Program-made: the position numbers and the translations under genes | Shown here: positions 13,401 through 26,100 of the stretch, one piece after another | Layout of the letters: each line of letters opens with the position of its first letter | Position numbering within the stretch: position 1 is the stretch's first letter | Notes under the pieces: model-generated | Told to the model about the DNA's origin: nothing | What the model saw: only the letters and a program-made list of their open reading frames with translations | Databases searched by the model: none | Origin: Priapulus caudatus | Lineage: Eukaryota; Priapulida; Priapulimorpha; Priapulimorphida; Priapulidae | Assembly (NCBI RefSeq): GCF_000485595.1 | Contig: NW_014577095.1 | Coordinates: 140,438-204,437, forward strand | Length of the DNA: 64,000 bases | Reading direction: 5' to 3'

Positions 13401-16400
13401 ATTGAACGAACTGATAGTCAATCTCACAAATACCTCTATCTCAACGAGTCGACAAATGCGCGGGAATGGTGTGGACCAGCCGGCTGGCGAGGCGATCCTA
13501 TAGCTTTGAAACGCTACCGAATGAAATCACGCATTCAATACATTCGTATTTGTGCATTTTTCTCATACATGTATAGCATAGATATTGCAAATTATACGCG
13601 TACAGTATGTTTAAAGCTTAATTGTCACATAATATGTCGCTATATAAATGTGGAATTGGTGACGCATACCCACAAGCGATATCAGCACTCAGCGGTAGAA
13701 TGCGACGACTTATATGGCCCATATGTATATATATGCGACTTTAATTACACTTGATGAAGAATGAAACCAAGGTCAAACGGAACAAGCGCATTTATTTACA
13801 TGCAAGATGCTACATACGGCTGTGCGGCACCTGATCGAGTGGTTTCTAATGGCGATAGTATAGTATTGCCTCTGACTGACAATGGGACTAGCATCGTCAT
13901 TTATGACGTGCACGTCGTAAATACTTCTGTCCGAATGACAGGCTGTGTCGCCTGCGCGTGACAGGGTGTGTGACAGGGAATTCGCAAACCAACGCTCGTG
14001 TGTATCGCAAGCACGCGTGCGTGCGTGTACGCGCGCGTGTACGTGGACGCAGGTCTGCGAGAGCGCCCGCGTGTGAGAGTGTGTGTCCACGTGTGAGAGA
14101 GTAGGCGGCCAAGAAAAATTGCTGAGAAAGGGGGTGGGCCAATCGAGCGAGCGAGAGAGAGGGGGGGCGATGTGAAAGTGGAAAATGAGGGGGGGGAGAC
14201 GAGCGAGGGGAGGTGGAGTACAAGCATGCCCGCGTTTTATAGCATCACGAATATGCATCATGGCGCGCAGAAAATATTATGCATATACATATTCTGCTGA
14301 TATTATGCTGGTTAATAGTATGCGAAATTAAGCAGTCATGCAGAAAACTGCGCAGGCGAGCACCTTTAGAATAAGATTGAGGGCGTGGTGTTACCTTGCC
14401 AATTTCTCAATTGCATATGTAAGGCCATAACTATAATCCGGAACCAGCTCTATTTCAATACAATAATGGTTGCTCTGCGCATCACATCTATTAATGAGAG
14501 GTTAGACAGGGAAAATTTACGCGCAGACAGCTAAAAGTGAATGAGAGAAGTGGAGATTGCCCAGCAAGATAGACAGCTAACTAGAGAAATAAACCGAGAG
14601 ATATGAAGATTGAACCTACGCGACGAAAATATAGATAATGGTATAGGCTTTGGAAAGACGGGCATTTTTATCATAAGCCAATTTATATGATCCCGTATAT
14701 TTAAACCATTTAAATGATTGCCGACATTACACATAAATAGGTTGGGATTGATAATATCTGCCAACGAGTAACAGTTAGGTGTTGAGTAACAATAGAGTAC
14801 AATGGAGACTGTTGTGTAGTCATAACAATGACTAAAATGATAACCTGCTATTAAAATACCCGCTGGTGTAACTTAACGCGACGCGTTCCTGTGAATCCCA
14901 GACAATCCAAGATAGCGATCAAGAATCCGATATACCAGCATGTCTATTGCCAAGTAAACATTATCTCTGGGATGCCAAGCTGCGATTAATTGGGTGTTTT
15001 GAGTCGGGGCTTTTTGATACTATCGGTCCGATTAGAACCAGTAGCAAAAATGTGCGTATTCGCGGCATGCATGTTTATTAAATAACAAAGTGAAAGTTCA
15101 TGGTTGAATTTTTATGGAACATCAACTATCAGTGAAAAAATCCTTTGTATAATATTATGATACAAGAGAAAGACCGAACAAAATATATACGTTTATAAAC
15201 GAAGGGAGTGAGTAAATGAATGAACAGAGAAGAGGTAAACAGTCACCATAACTCACATGATGACTAAGAGCGACACATTTACGCCTACAATCCCTCACCT
15301 GTGACTCGTGGACAAAAGTACGCGTGACGTAACAGCTAGTACCGCACTACCTGCATTCTTCCCACATCATTAAGTTATGCTTAAGCATAAATCGACATCG
15401 TCATCGACAAGAATGGATGAACGTGGAGCCGAAAGGGCATCGTGCGCGTTTGCATTACCGCCCAAGCGTCGACCTTGCAACCGGCCAATGTTGATCGATC
15501 TCGATATAATTCCGCCGGTGCAGATATCGTGCTGACATGTCGAAGGTGAGACGCTCGTAGTCTAGTGCTATTCTCGCACATGGGACACAAGTATACATCC
15601 TTGCGCTGTAGTCGACGCCTGCTGTTTCGTTACACCTGATAGTAGCTCGGATATGAAAAACATATTCATCCTCATGAACGAAGAGCGATTACATCGTATT
15701 AACTGTCACGGAGACCGAAGCCAGGGTTGGGATTTCGCACGTTGTTTTATGGACCCAATAAAATGTCTCGCTCACGTTACCCATGGGATTATAAAACCTC
15801 GAGATTAAAATCTTTACGAAACAAGTAAGGATTTCGCAAGCATGCGATCGGATCTAAGGATTGACGCTCGCGCGCACATGTGTCGCTTGCAGTTAACAGA
15901 TCCCTCGCGACCCTGCTTGCGCGCACAGCAAGCTTTGTTCGCAAGAGTCACCAAGATTTAAAATGATTAAACCAATGTCAAATTACTATATTTCGTGATA
16001 TGGTCGCCAACTGTGTGCTTGCCCACCCACACGCCCGCATGCGTCAAATCTATTTTCTTGATCAATTAAGCAAACTTTTCTTTTCGCGTGCTTCATGCAT
16101 GCCAGTGATTTTAAAGGTTGTTCGCGGCTGTCGGTAATAGGACGGCATTGCATCGATGCAGGTCTGCGGATCCGTTGACCTCAGCACGAAATGTCTCAGG
16201 TGCGTGGGTAGGCGCGTATAGAAAGTGAAAATGCGTCACCCCCCGGACGACACGCATCTGAAGTCACGAATAGTCAGCCCTCCACCTTGCCCCGTGCCGG
16301 AACCGAAAAAGCCACGCTCGCTGTTTTTAACAAAGCGCGCGTTCTTCGCACCAGTGGCGCGGGCGAATATCTCAAATTCCCAAGCCTTTCGTAATTATAC

Positions 16401-16728
16401 GCATTCCTCCAGCATAAAGACGACCTTAGAACGGGTTGCTACGGATGGTGCTGTCGCGCGTAATATGTACCTAATAACGTTTTCGCACGTCACTCGTCGC
16501 GTACACGCGAGTACACGCGGTCACTCTGCAGGGGCGGCGCTAGATGGGGACTGTGGGGGCTTCATCCCTGCCCTCAGATAGGCTTAGCCACCTGTAGGAG
16601 GGGGACTCAGCAATTCGTCGGGGAACAATTTAGGAAGTAAAAATACAATCGCTCGTCATCTGCACTATCCTAGTAGCAGCAGCTCATGAAAGCAATCAGC
16701 AGGACGAAGAGCTAATGTATATATTCGT
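10480..16728. other. Intergenic DNA, no convincing gene
   Basis: Only scattered short frames are open, the longest being low-complexity or CpG-rich. There is a G homopolymer at about 12115-12127, an AT-rich hairpin-prone stretch near 11930-12000 and a GT-rich tract near 14000-14100. A sequence near 16530-16560 (GGGGCGGCGCTAG followed by G-rich DNA) resembles the end of a DNA transposon, but no partner end was found. Confidence 0.5.
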
Positions 16729-19694
16729 ACATTATATAATAATAACATTTGTAATATATTCCAACATATCAATGGTAATAGGCACAGTAATCCTATTTTA
16801 TGCTGAAGATGTCTTCAAATTTGGCAAAACATATCGCATCATCCAAGCCCTAGATAGCCTTTGCCTTCCCCATTATCTCAATGTAAGTTTAGCCCCAACC
16901 ACCCTGCGGGAACCTTCCGACCCTTCCCGTGTCGGGGCAAGCTCCGGTGCCGCCCCTGTCTGGCGGAACAGTGTCCCAGCACGCGCGAGATGACGCACGT
17001 ATACATGGTGTCCACATCTTCTCATGTTTAGTGAAAGTTTGTGCGCAGCACCGCAGTAGCGGCTCTGCACGCCCCGTTTCACTTTCCGAAGCAACCGAGA
17101 TGTAGGTCACCAGGTGCGCGAATTGCGTCGGCGGTGTAGACCTACCTACCTGCGCAGGGAGAGACGACTGGCGGCGCGTTACCTGTAGGCGTGTCCTCCG
17201 CTTTCTCTCGTTACCGTTCGCCAGTCGCGCATTCCACGCGATTAGGAAAGGGTTAGGAGAGGACGGCTGTCGGTGGCATGTCTCGAGCGAGATCGTGTCA
17301 GTCGTATTGTTAACAGGACATTTCGCAGCGTGCGTGTGTGTGTGTATATGTGCCGTGATTTACCGGAGATGCGGGTTACCTGATTACACGAACGTCATTA
17401 TTTGCAGGTGTGTAATACGTTTATTTTTTACGTGTATATATATATTTTTATTTTTATTTATTATATTATTATAATATCATATATTATATTTATTTAATTA
17501 TTTATTTATTTATAGATATATTGTATGGTTTATATATATATATATTATTATATAATATATATTTGTGTGTGAGTTTATTTGGTAGAAGCATATTGCTAGC
17601 ACGTTGAACATAGCCTGCCGTGACGCTTAGCATCGTTGCGACTACAGGCCTGACCAATAACGGATTGAAATAACGATGGAATCAATTCTGCCAGTATTCA
17701 CGAGTTCTGCGTGTTTATCCCGTTGCTAAGTTTTTATTACCCGCTTGTTACGTTCTTTTACTAGTGGTCTAATTATTCCTAATTAGGTCTGCAATCGTAT
17801 AAGCTGTTTACGAGAAGCAGCTGTATTTATGGTCGAAGTGATAGCGCCGTGTGTGTATCGTACGTAATATATGAAGTATCTTATATTACATGATGCTACT
17901 TCTGGATCTTACTATATTAAATTGGGTGAATCTGTCTGTCACTCTGTTCGCGTCTATCTTCTGCTGAGACCCGTAAGAGGTGACCCAACCCAGTTATATT
18001 CTGATGCAGCATGGACGCGCGACATTTCTTAGACAACAAAATTGCAGAATTAGCCCAACAAAGCTATGAAAAACACACACAAAAACGATGGGTATATGTA
18101 CTTTAAACTATCTATGGTTCATGTACCGGTGCTAGAGTTATATTATAATCTTTACGTTTCTTTAATATTTGTAATGTTCTCAAAATTCTTATGTTTCATA
18201 TGATTCCTATGTTTATTATGTATTTTGTCTGTTCTTCTGACGAGAGGGGCATACAAGCAATTAATTAATTCATCCAATGCATAAAATTCTTTATTGGACG
18301 GTGGGCCCCTCCGAATGCAGCGGTTACTTTTCGAACCGAGGTTTGGATCAGTTCCCCCATTTATGTAGTAGATTCTATGTTGTTATATAGGGGAAAAATA
18401 AGAGGTAAAAAGAAAAGGCGAGGGGCGGGGAGGGAGCGGGAAAAAGGAAAAGGGAGCGGCAGAGGGTATGGATGTTACAGCTCTGATGGCAGACTATTTA
18501 GCTCTTTCTCTTTATCCGCGGCATCGCGGTAGCCAGCTAGTTCTTTATAGCTTGATATCGGATGCCAACTCGGCCCTGCAGAGATCAGGATGCAGTGGTA
18601 CGTGCAGAGAGAGAGAGAGAGCGCCCGCTCGTATCGACCGCACTCTTATATCGTATATGCACCCGAGATAACTCACCGATTCAAATGAGGCGAAACGACT
18701 GATTTCCTAATCCATTCATCGCGCGTAATTAGGAGGAAAATTTGAGGATATATAGCTCTATACTTCGGCTATCATGTGTGACCGTGTCGTCGCATGAGAG
18801 CAGCGTGCAGCGGAGAGGAGCTGCGGAATAGCAGTTGCCTATGTTTGTCGTATAAGGGAGTCACGAGAGGTGCAATTATATAGTCAAGGTCTGCCCACAT
18901 GCCAAACATTCCTGCAGACCAATCTCGCAACATTAAAGATACTCAATACGAGATGTACATTATATAATAATAACATTTGTAATATATTGCAACATATCAA
19001 TGGTAATAGGCACAGTAATCCTATTTTATGCTGATTAAATTTTAATGATTGCTGCTTTAGATGTCTTTCAGTGTGCCTTCAAATTTGGCAAAAACATATC
19101 GCATCATCCAAGCCTAGATAGCCTTTAGCCTTCCCATTATCTCATGTAAGTTTGCCAACCACCTGCGCGAACCTTCGACCTTCCGTTGTCGCCGCAAAGC
19201 TCGTGCCGCCCCCTGGCTGGCGCGAACGCGTCCAGCAGCGCGAGATGACGCCGTATACATGGTGTCCAATCTCTCATGTTTAGTGAAAGGTTCGTGTGCG
19301 CAACCCGCGTAGCGGCTCTTGCCACGCCCGTTTCACTTTCCGAAGCAACGAGATTTAGCGTCACCAGGTGCGCGAATTGCTCGGCGGTGTGACCTACCTA
19401 CCTGCGCAGGGGAGACTGGCGGGCGTTACCTGAGGAGTGTCCTCGCTTGTCTCTCGTTACTCGGTTCGCAGGTCGCGGCTTTCGAGTTAGGAAAGTGTTA
19501 GAGAGGGCGTTTTCTGGTGCATGTCTCGAAGCCGAGCTCTGTGTCAGTTATTGTTAACAGGACATTTCGCCAGCGTGCGTGTGTTGTGTGTGTATATGTG
19601 CCGGTGATTTACGGAGATGGGGTACCTGATTAACGAACGTCTTATTTGCAGGTGTGTAATATTTATGTTTCGTGTATTATGTATTTTTTTTTTT

Positions 19695-19725
<31 letters not shown>

Positions 19726-20139
19726 TATATTATATATATTTATTATTTTATATAGTATAGTATATATATATATTTTTTTGAGTTTTTTGCGTGAGACGTA
19801 TTGCTAAGTGAAATGTGCGTTGACGAGTATCCTCGTGCGGATACGCCTGGCCATAAGACTGATACGAGAATCCCTCTGCAGTTTTCGAGTTGCTGGTGTT
19901 ATCCGTTCATTGTTTTAGTTACACGCCTTTTCTTTATTTTAGTGGGTAATTATTACTAATGTAGGCTTCTGCATCGTAAGTGTTGAGGAAGCCAGCTGTC
20001 TTCTGTCGAAGTGTAGCCGACACCGTGTCCTGTTCGTAGTTTAATAGTAGTGTTCTGTATATACTGATGTACTTCTGGGATTACCTATATCTATACGGAC
20101 GCCGACTCGGCCCTGCAGAGATCAGGATGCAGTGGTACG

Positions 20140-20174
<35 letters not shown>

Positions 20175-21027
20175 AAGAGAGGAGAGAGAGGAGAGAGAGA
20201 GAGAGGATGAGCGGGCCGCTCGTATCGACCGCAACTTCGTTATCGTTATGCCGGTACTCACCGATTCAAATGAGGCGAAACGACTCGATTTCCTAATCCA
20301 TTCACACGCGTAATTAGCAAGAAAATTTCAGCGATCATATAGCTATACTTGGCTTCATTTTGTGACCGTGTCGGTCGCATTGGGAGCGGACGTGGCAGCG
20401 GAGAGGTGAGGCTGCGGAATAGCAGTTGCCTATGTTAGTCCGGTGTAGGAGTCACGAGAGGTGCAATTATATAGTCAAGGTCTGCCCACATGCCAAACAT
20501 TCCTGCAGACCAATCTCGCAACATTAAAGATACTCTAATCGAGTTTGACTACATTAATAATGATAGATTCGTGTATCTATTCACATTCAATGGTAATAGG
20601 CCAGTAATCTATTTTATGCTGGAAGTGTCTTCAGTGTGCTTTCAATTTGGCAAAACATATCGTATCCCAGCCCTTTAGATAGCCTTTGCCTTTCCCAATT
20701 ATCTCATGTAGTTGTAGCCAACGACCTGGGAACCTTAGGCCCCCCTTTTCCCGTGTCGGGGCAAGCTCGGTGCCGCCCCTGCTGGCGGAACAGCGTCCCA
20801 GCACCGCGCGTATGCGTCAGTTATACATGGTGTCATCTTCTCATGGTTAGTGAAGGGTTGCGCGCGCACCGCATGTTTAGCGGAGAGGAGGCCTGACGAA
20901 TAGCATGCACTATTGTCTGTTCCGTATAAGGGAGTTACGAGAGGTGCAATTATATAGTCAAGGTCTGCCCACATGCCAAACATTCCTGCAGACCAATCTC
21001 GCAACATTAAAGATACTCAATACGAGT
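16729..21027. repeat. Duplicated A/B modules with dense small indels
   Basis: Module A starts with TACATTATATAATAATAACA. It appears at about 16729-17915, again at 18956-20090, and in part at 20542-20890. Module B includes CGGCCCTGCAGAGATCAGGA and CCAAACATTCCTGCAGACC. It appears at about 18555-18955, 20091-20541 and partly 20891-21027. Copies differ mainly by single-base insertions and deletions rather than substitutions. This is more typical of uncorrected long-read patches than of old duplications. Module A holds a GC-rich, promoter-like core, but no supported gene. Confidence 0.75.
20145..20205. repeat. (GA)n microsatellite
   Basis: A GA repeat with interruptions lies inside the second copy of module B. 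The first copy (about 18606-18622) has a much shorter GA run. Confidence 0.9.
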
Positions 21028-22284
21028 TGTTCATGGCGTCTTTTCGCGGATGAAACAAAGTGCTTGGGCAGAGATACAAACAGATTTCTGTAGGCCGTAC
21101 AGTGCATGTATGGTATCCGCAGCTTTTGGTTAAAAATAACTAACGACAGAAGGTATTGTAGTAAGATTTTGCTGTTTTCAGAAACTCTCATTACCGAAAT
21201 TTGTCTTCGTTTTTTTCAGTTGATAATTTAGTTGTAAGCTGTAACTACCTTTTATAAAGTGGATTCCCTGTTCTTTCTCAAAAATTGACTTAGCTTTGAT
21301 GTTTGTTCTGTCGTCAATTGGCATGACGATATATACTATTAATAGTTTGTCAATCGCAATTTTGTACGGAAAAAATACGCGAACAATCTAATGAATTACA
21401 GCGTATTGCGTTCTGGATATACAAGCATTGTACACGCATAACTTGGGATTTTAAAATCTATAGTCTGTACCTATAGTATAAAATAGTATATATAGTATAA
21501 AATCTATAGTACTGTACCTGTATTATGTAAGTAAATAGATGCCTCTGCAGTGTGTACGAAACACGGAACCCGGAATTGAAACGATTGTCAAAAAAGAGAA
21601 TAAACGGTGTGCGTTTACCAGGTGTTGATATAATGCCTTGGAGCGGTGTGTCGTATGGATAACACTTACAAAGCCAAAAAGGAACACACCTTTCCTAATA
21701 GTCACGACTGTTCCTTAGCCTATAGACCCAGTTCTACATAACAAAAAATCTGTAAAACGCGCGTAATTTGCTTATTTTAAAAACTAAATCACTTCAAAGT
21801 AAAGCTGCTGTCTAAGAGAGCTTCTATCTACTGCTGCGAAGATATAGCAGTAGATTATAGTATCGTATATAAAATAAGGTATTGAATGCTCGGGCCTACT
21901 CAAGTGCATACACACACCTTCAAAGGTGCACTTACGCGCGCACACACACGCATGCGTGCACGAGGGCGCACACACAGACACACGTGCACGCACACCCATA
22001 TACATGCAAAAAATTCGTACACACGCTCGCGGCTGAAAGGGCGGCACATTACAATTTTACGAGTTTATTTCACAACTAAAATTTGTTGTTCCAATGTGTC
22101 TCAGCCGATCACAAGCTCGTTTCAATGTCAACCTGTCAAAACCTTTATCGATTATTTCTGGTTGCAGCTGTTTGTTTTGCGACCTTGTATTAGAGGTCAT
22201 TACACAGATTGTGCCCGAGGAGACGTAAATCGTCTTGCCTTGTGTATTAGTCCTGATTAATGTACTCTCGTGCGTTTCTTGCAG
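21028..22284. other. Intergenic or upstream intronic DNA
   Basis: No supported gene. A CA/CG-rich tract lies at about 21905-22030. The stretch could belong to an intron upstream of the SAM-protein exon. Confidence 0.5.
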
Positions 22285-22375
22285 AAACTAGACGCGTCTG
22301 CTATCTCTACCCGGATACACGAATACCATTGACACACACGGAAGATGACACTGAAAAGCAAATGGAAGAAACTGG
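22285..22375 (+). CDS. Candidate internal exon upstream of the SAM-protein exon
   Basis: A strong acceptor (CGTTTCTTGCAG) precedes 22285 and a donor (GG followed by GTACGT) follows 22375. The frame between them is open and reads a hydrophilic, acidic peptide ending EDDTEKQMEETG. If spliced directly to the acceptor at 23174 the phases do not match the SAM frame. It would then have to be a 5'-UTR exon, belong to another transcript, or be spurious. I know no homologue. Confidence 0.25.
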
Positions 22376-22870
22376 GTACGTACGCATTGTAATGTACCTC
22401 TGCGCGACGTGGCCTTATTACAGCTTTATACGTTCGACGGCGACGCAAAACAACAGAACTAATCATACGACGTAACGAGTTCGAATCACGGACGAGAAGC
22501 ATTCGCTCATAATATTCGCATATAATGTGGATTTAAAGTTGATAGTATATACAATTATTATTGTACATACATGTATCTATATATGTATATTACATATGTG
22601 TATGTAAATACATGGATGTAGCATCGTGCAATTGTAAACGTTTGTAGTTGGAAGAGTTCAGCATCTAGTGATTAATATGAGTGTATTGATGAGTAATTAG
22701 TATAATGTTTTACAATAATTAAAACCGTTACTAAGAAATTGGTTTCTAATTTCACTTATAGTTCTGAGACCACGAGACAAGCGGAACGCTAAGGAGACTA
22801 AGAAACAGACAGGTAGGCGAGGGGATTATAGGGCTTAATGGCCCTTTCTCACCGTTTATTTACGAAAATC

Positions 22871-23105
22871 CTAGCGCGCACGTGTGCATGTGCGCGCGCG
22901 CGCGTGCTTGAGTGCGCGTGCGTGTAGGCGGGCGTGTTTATTTGTGCGTGGGCGTGTATGCAGGCGGGCGTGTTTTTGTGTGCGTGTGGGTGCGCGTGTG
23001 CGTGCGTGCGTGCGCGTGTGAGTGTGTGCGCGTGCGTGCGCGTGAGCGTGTGTGAGCGTCAGTCTGTGCGTGTTGGTGCGCGTCTGCGTGGGCATGGGCG
23101 GGGTT
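22871..23105. repeat. GT/GC alternating purine-pyrimidine tract
   Basis: Roughly 235 bp of GTGCGTGCG-type alternation, a composition with Z-DNA potential, ending about 70 bp before the acceptor of the SAM-protein exon. The long cysteine- or histidine-rich frames it generates on both strands are low-complexity artefacts. Confidence 0.9.
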
Positions 23106-23174
23106 GTGTGTACGCTTACATGTCATACATTTGCTGTGCACTTTTGTAACGCCACATACTATTTTGCTGTTTAG

Positions 23175-26100
23175 TCTCCGAGCCGAAAGCGATAGAACAT
23201 GGTTACATGAACGCCTACGACTCGGAGGGGCGTTCCGCGCAGAGCAGCTCTGAAGAGGAAGCTATCCCAGCTCAGCAGCTACAAGTCACCTCCGTCGATG
23301 CTGCCCCACCGAAGCCTGTCAGGAAAATTCGACCGATACCTCAACTGCCGACAACTAAACCGCCTGTAGAGGACGCCAGCGGTGAGCATGTCAATGACGA
23401 TTCGAATGAGTGCGTCGCCGGCGCCGCCAGCGACAGCAATCCAAACCACACGAGCGAGTTCTTCCCGCGGAAGATGCCACACCGATACGCCCGGCGGAAG
23501 TTCAATAATTCGAACGTGAAGATGACCTTTGGCAGCACGCCCGACCTCCGCTCGCCCATCGATGTGTTCACGAGGGAGAACATCTACGAGAATGTCATGT
23601 CGACGTTCGGAACACCAAACAATTCGAAGGACATCTCCAGTACACCGAACCTATGCTCGGACGGCCTATACATGGGAAATGTGCTGAGTACGTTCATGAC
23701 ACCGAAAGCGCACCGAAAACACGATGGCTACTCCACGGACAACGAATTGTCCAGTCGTCGCAACAAGCGCCTCCAGAGGACGCTCTCGTCGGTGAGTCTG
23801 CCCGGAAAATCAGACGAACCGAAAAACATCTTCGAGCAAAATTCTGATGACGACTACGATCTCTACACTAATAAGGAAAACGACCGAGGCGCCCCCTCGA
23901 CTTCATCAGCCGATGTCGTCTCAAATAATTCGACTGAGCGTAAACCGAGTCCGCGTCCAAGACGCAAGCACAGTAAGGGCAACGAGGGGGCGGTGACGCA
24001 GGAAGGCTGCGCACTTGCGATGACATCGCTGCCGCAGTCCACCGAAAAGGAAGCTAGTCAGCAGAACACGGCGGCGGCGATCACGAGCGAGATGCTCGCC
24101 ACCGTCAAACTACGACCAAAGAGCGGCCGAGCGACGGAGATACCGACCGTTCCAGCGCCACCTGTCTCAAAGACGTCCGCTCCGGTTGCTAGGCGACCGC
24201 GCAGCCCTCTCAAGCGCTCGGCAGCCTTCTACGGCGCGCCGATCACAGCGATGCCGCCTGACGCCGACGCGCCTCCCCGGGCCGACGTGCCAGCCAGGAG
24301 CAGTCTGCGCGACGACGCGCGATGCAAGAGCGCCTCGGCAGATGCGAGAGCCGACGCGCCGCCTAGCCGAGGGCGTGCTGCGTGCGGCCTGAAGACGGTG
24401 AAGAGTGAAGCTGACATACTCTCCTACCAGCTGGGCGGCGGTGACCTCTACTTTATACCGGATGCGACGCCGGATCTCTCGCGCAAGGAGTACGACACCG
24501 GCTACGAAACCAACATGGAATCGGGATACACGAGCGAGGCAAGCATTCGCAGCAAGGGCGCGATTCTGCAGCAGGTGAAACATTCCGCGTCGATTTCATC
24601 GACGGACGCCAAACTGCCGGCGCCTGAAATGTTACGGGAGAAAGCCGCCGCCGTAACTACAGAGCTCACGGAGGCTCATTCCGCAGCGGCGAAACAAGGG
24701 ACGGGTGCAGGTGAGTCGGTTGCCAAGCAACGAGCAAACTCGTTATCCAGTTCCATCCTTGCTGCGGCGGCGTCTCGTAAATCAGTGCAGAAACAGAGCA
24801 GTCAGGTGGAAGCTCTCCACACTGATGTGTCATCGAGTGAAGACGCTGCGCTCAAAGAAGGAAGAAGAGGAGGAAGAGGAGAAGGAGGAGGAGAAGGAGG
24901 AGGAGGAGGAGGGGAAATATTTCCGTGGGATTGCGGCGCACCAGTCAAGTCCGTGAAGGAAATGCCAGCGAGAGCTGTCGACGACATTCAACCGAAACGA
25001 GAGTTCCTAGCGGATGTGCCAAAATCACCAAGAGTCATTAATAAAGTCAGCAGTGTGCATTTATCGGCTCTATCCGATGCCATATCAAAGCGCAGCATGC
25101 AGTTGAAAGCGACATCTGTTGACGATGTTGAAAATACTGTGAGTTTTTCAGAACAAACAGATTCGAAGCATGGCCGACACTTGAAAGCGACATCTGTTGA
25201 CGATATTGATGACACTGTGGGTTTTCCCGAGCCAAATAAATCAAAGCGTAGCATGCAGCTGAAAGCGACATCTGTTGACAATATTGATGACACTGTGGGT
25301 TATCCCGAGCCAAATAGATCTAAGCGTAGCATGCAGTTGAAGGCGACATCGATTGACGACAGAGATGATACTATGAGTTCACCAGAACAAAATGATTACC
25401 ATCGTAGCACAAAGCTAAAAGCGACATATATTGACGATAGAGACGATACTATGAGTTCACCAGAACCAAATAATTCCAAGCGTGGCACAAAGCTAAAAGC
25501 GACATCTATTGACGATAAAGACGATACTGTGAGTTCTAATGAATCGCTGCATTATATACTAGAGAAACGCGAAAGTCAACACATAAATAGCAACAATACA
25601 AACGCTGTAATAAAACACAAAAATAGCCACCCGGCACCGACAAATCCGAAGATTGACAAGGGGGAGACCCGCGGCCCACCAACAGCCCCAAAGAAACCGC
25701 CGAAAAGTGCCATCGCCGCGGCGATTGAGGAATTACATATAAATGGCAATAGGGAGACTAACGGGATGTCCAATCGACCTCTGGAAAGACAGAATGCTGC
25801 GAAGAAGGAACATGTCAATAAAGATGAGTTAACGAGAAGGGATATAGATAGCAGGGTATTCAACAACCGCAATGCACAATCAGTTGGGGGCGAGCAGGAG
25901 TCAAGATACTACAACTCCCGCCATGATAGGTCCAGTGACAGAGATGTAAATATGCGGCGGAACAATGACCGTCGCGAACATTCAAATGACAGAAATATGG
26001 ATATAAGGCCAAACAATGGCCGCCGTGACCAATCAAACGACAGAGAGCTTGATACGAGGCGACACTACGGTCGGCGTAACCACGCACACGACAAAGAGTT

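Noticed and set aside
13773-14261. 162-residue minus-strand frame
   Set aside because: It is largely a translation of GT/GA-rich low-complexity DNA.
16225-16581. 118-residue plus-strand frame
   Set aside because: No domain is recognised, it runs into transposon-like G-rich DNA, and no splice support is seen.
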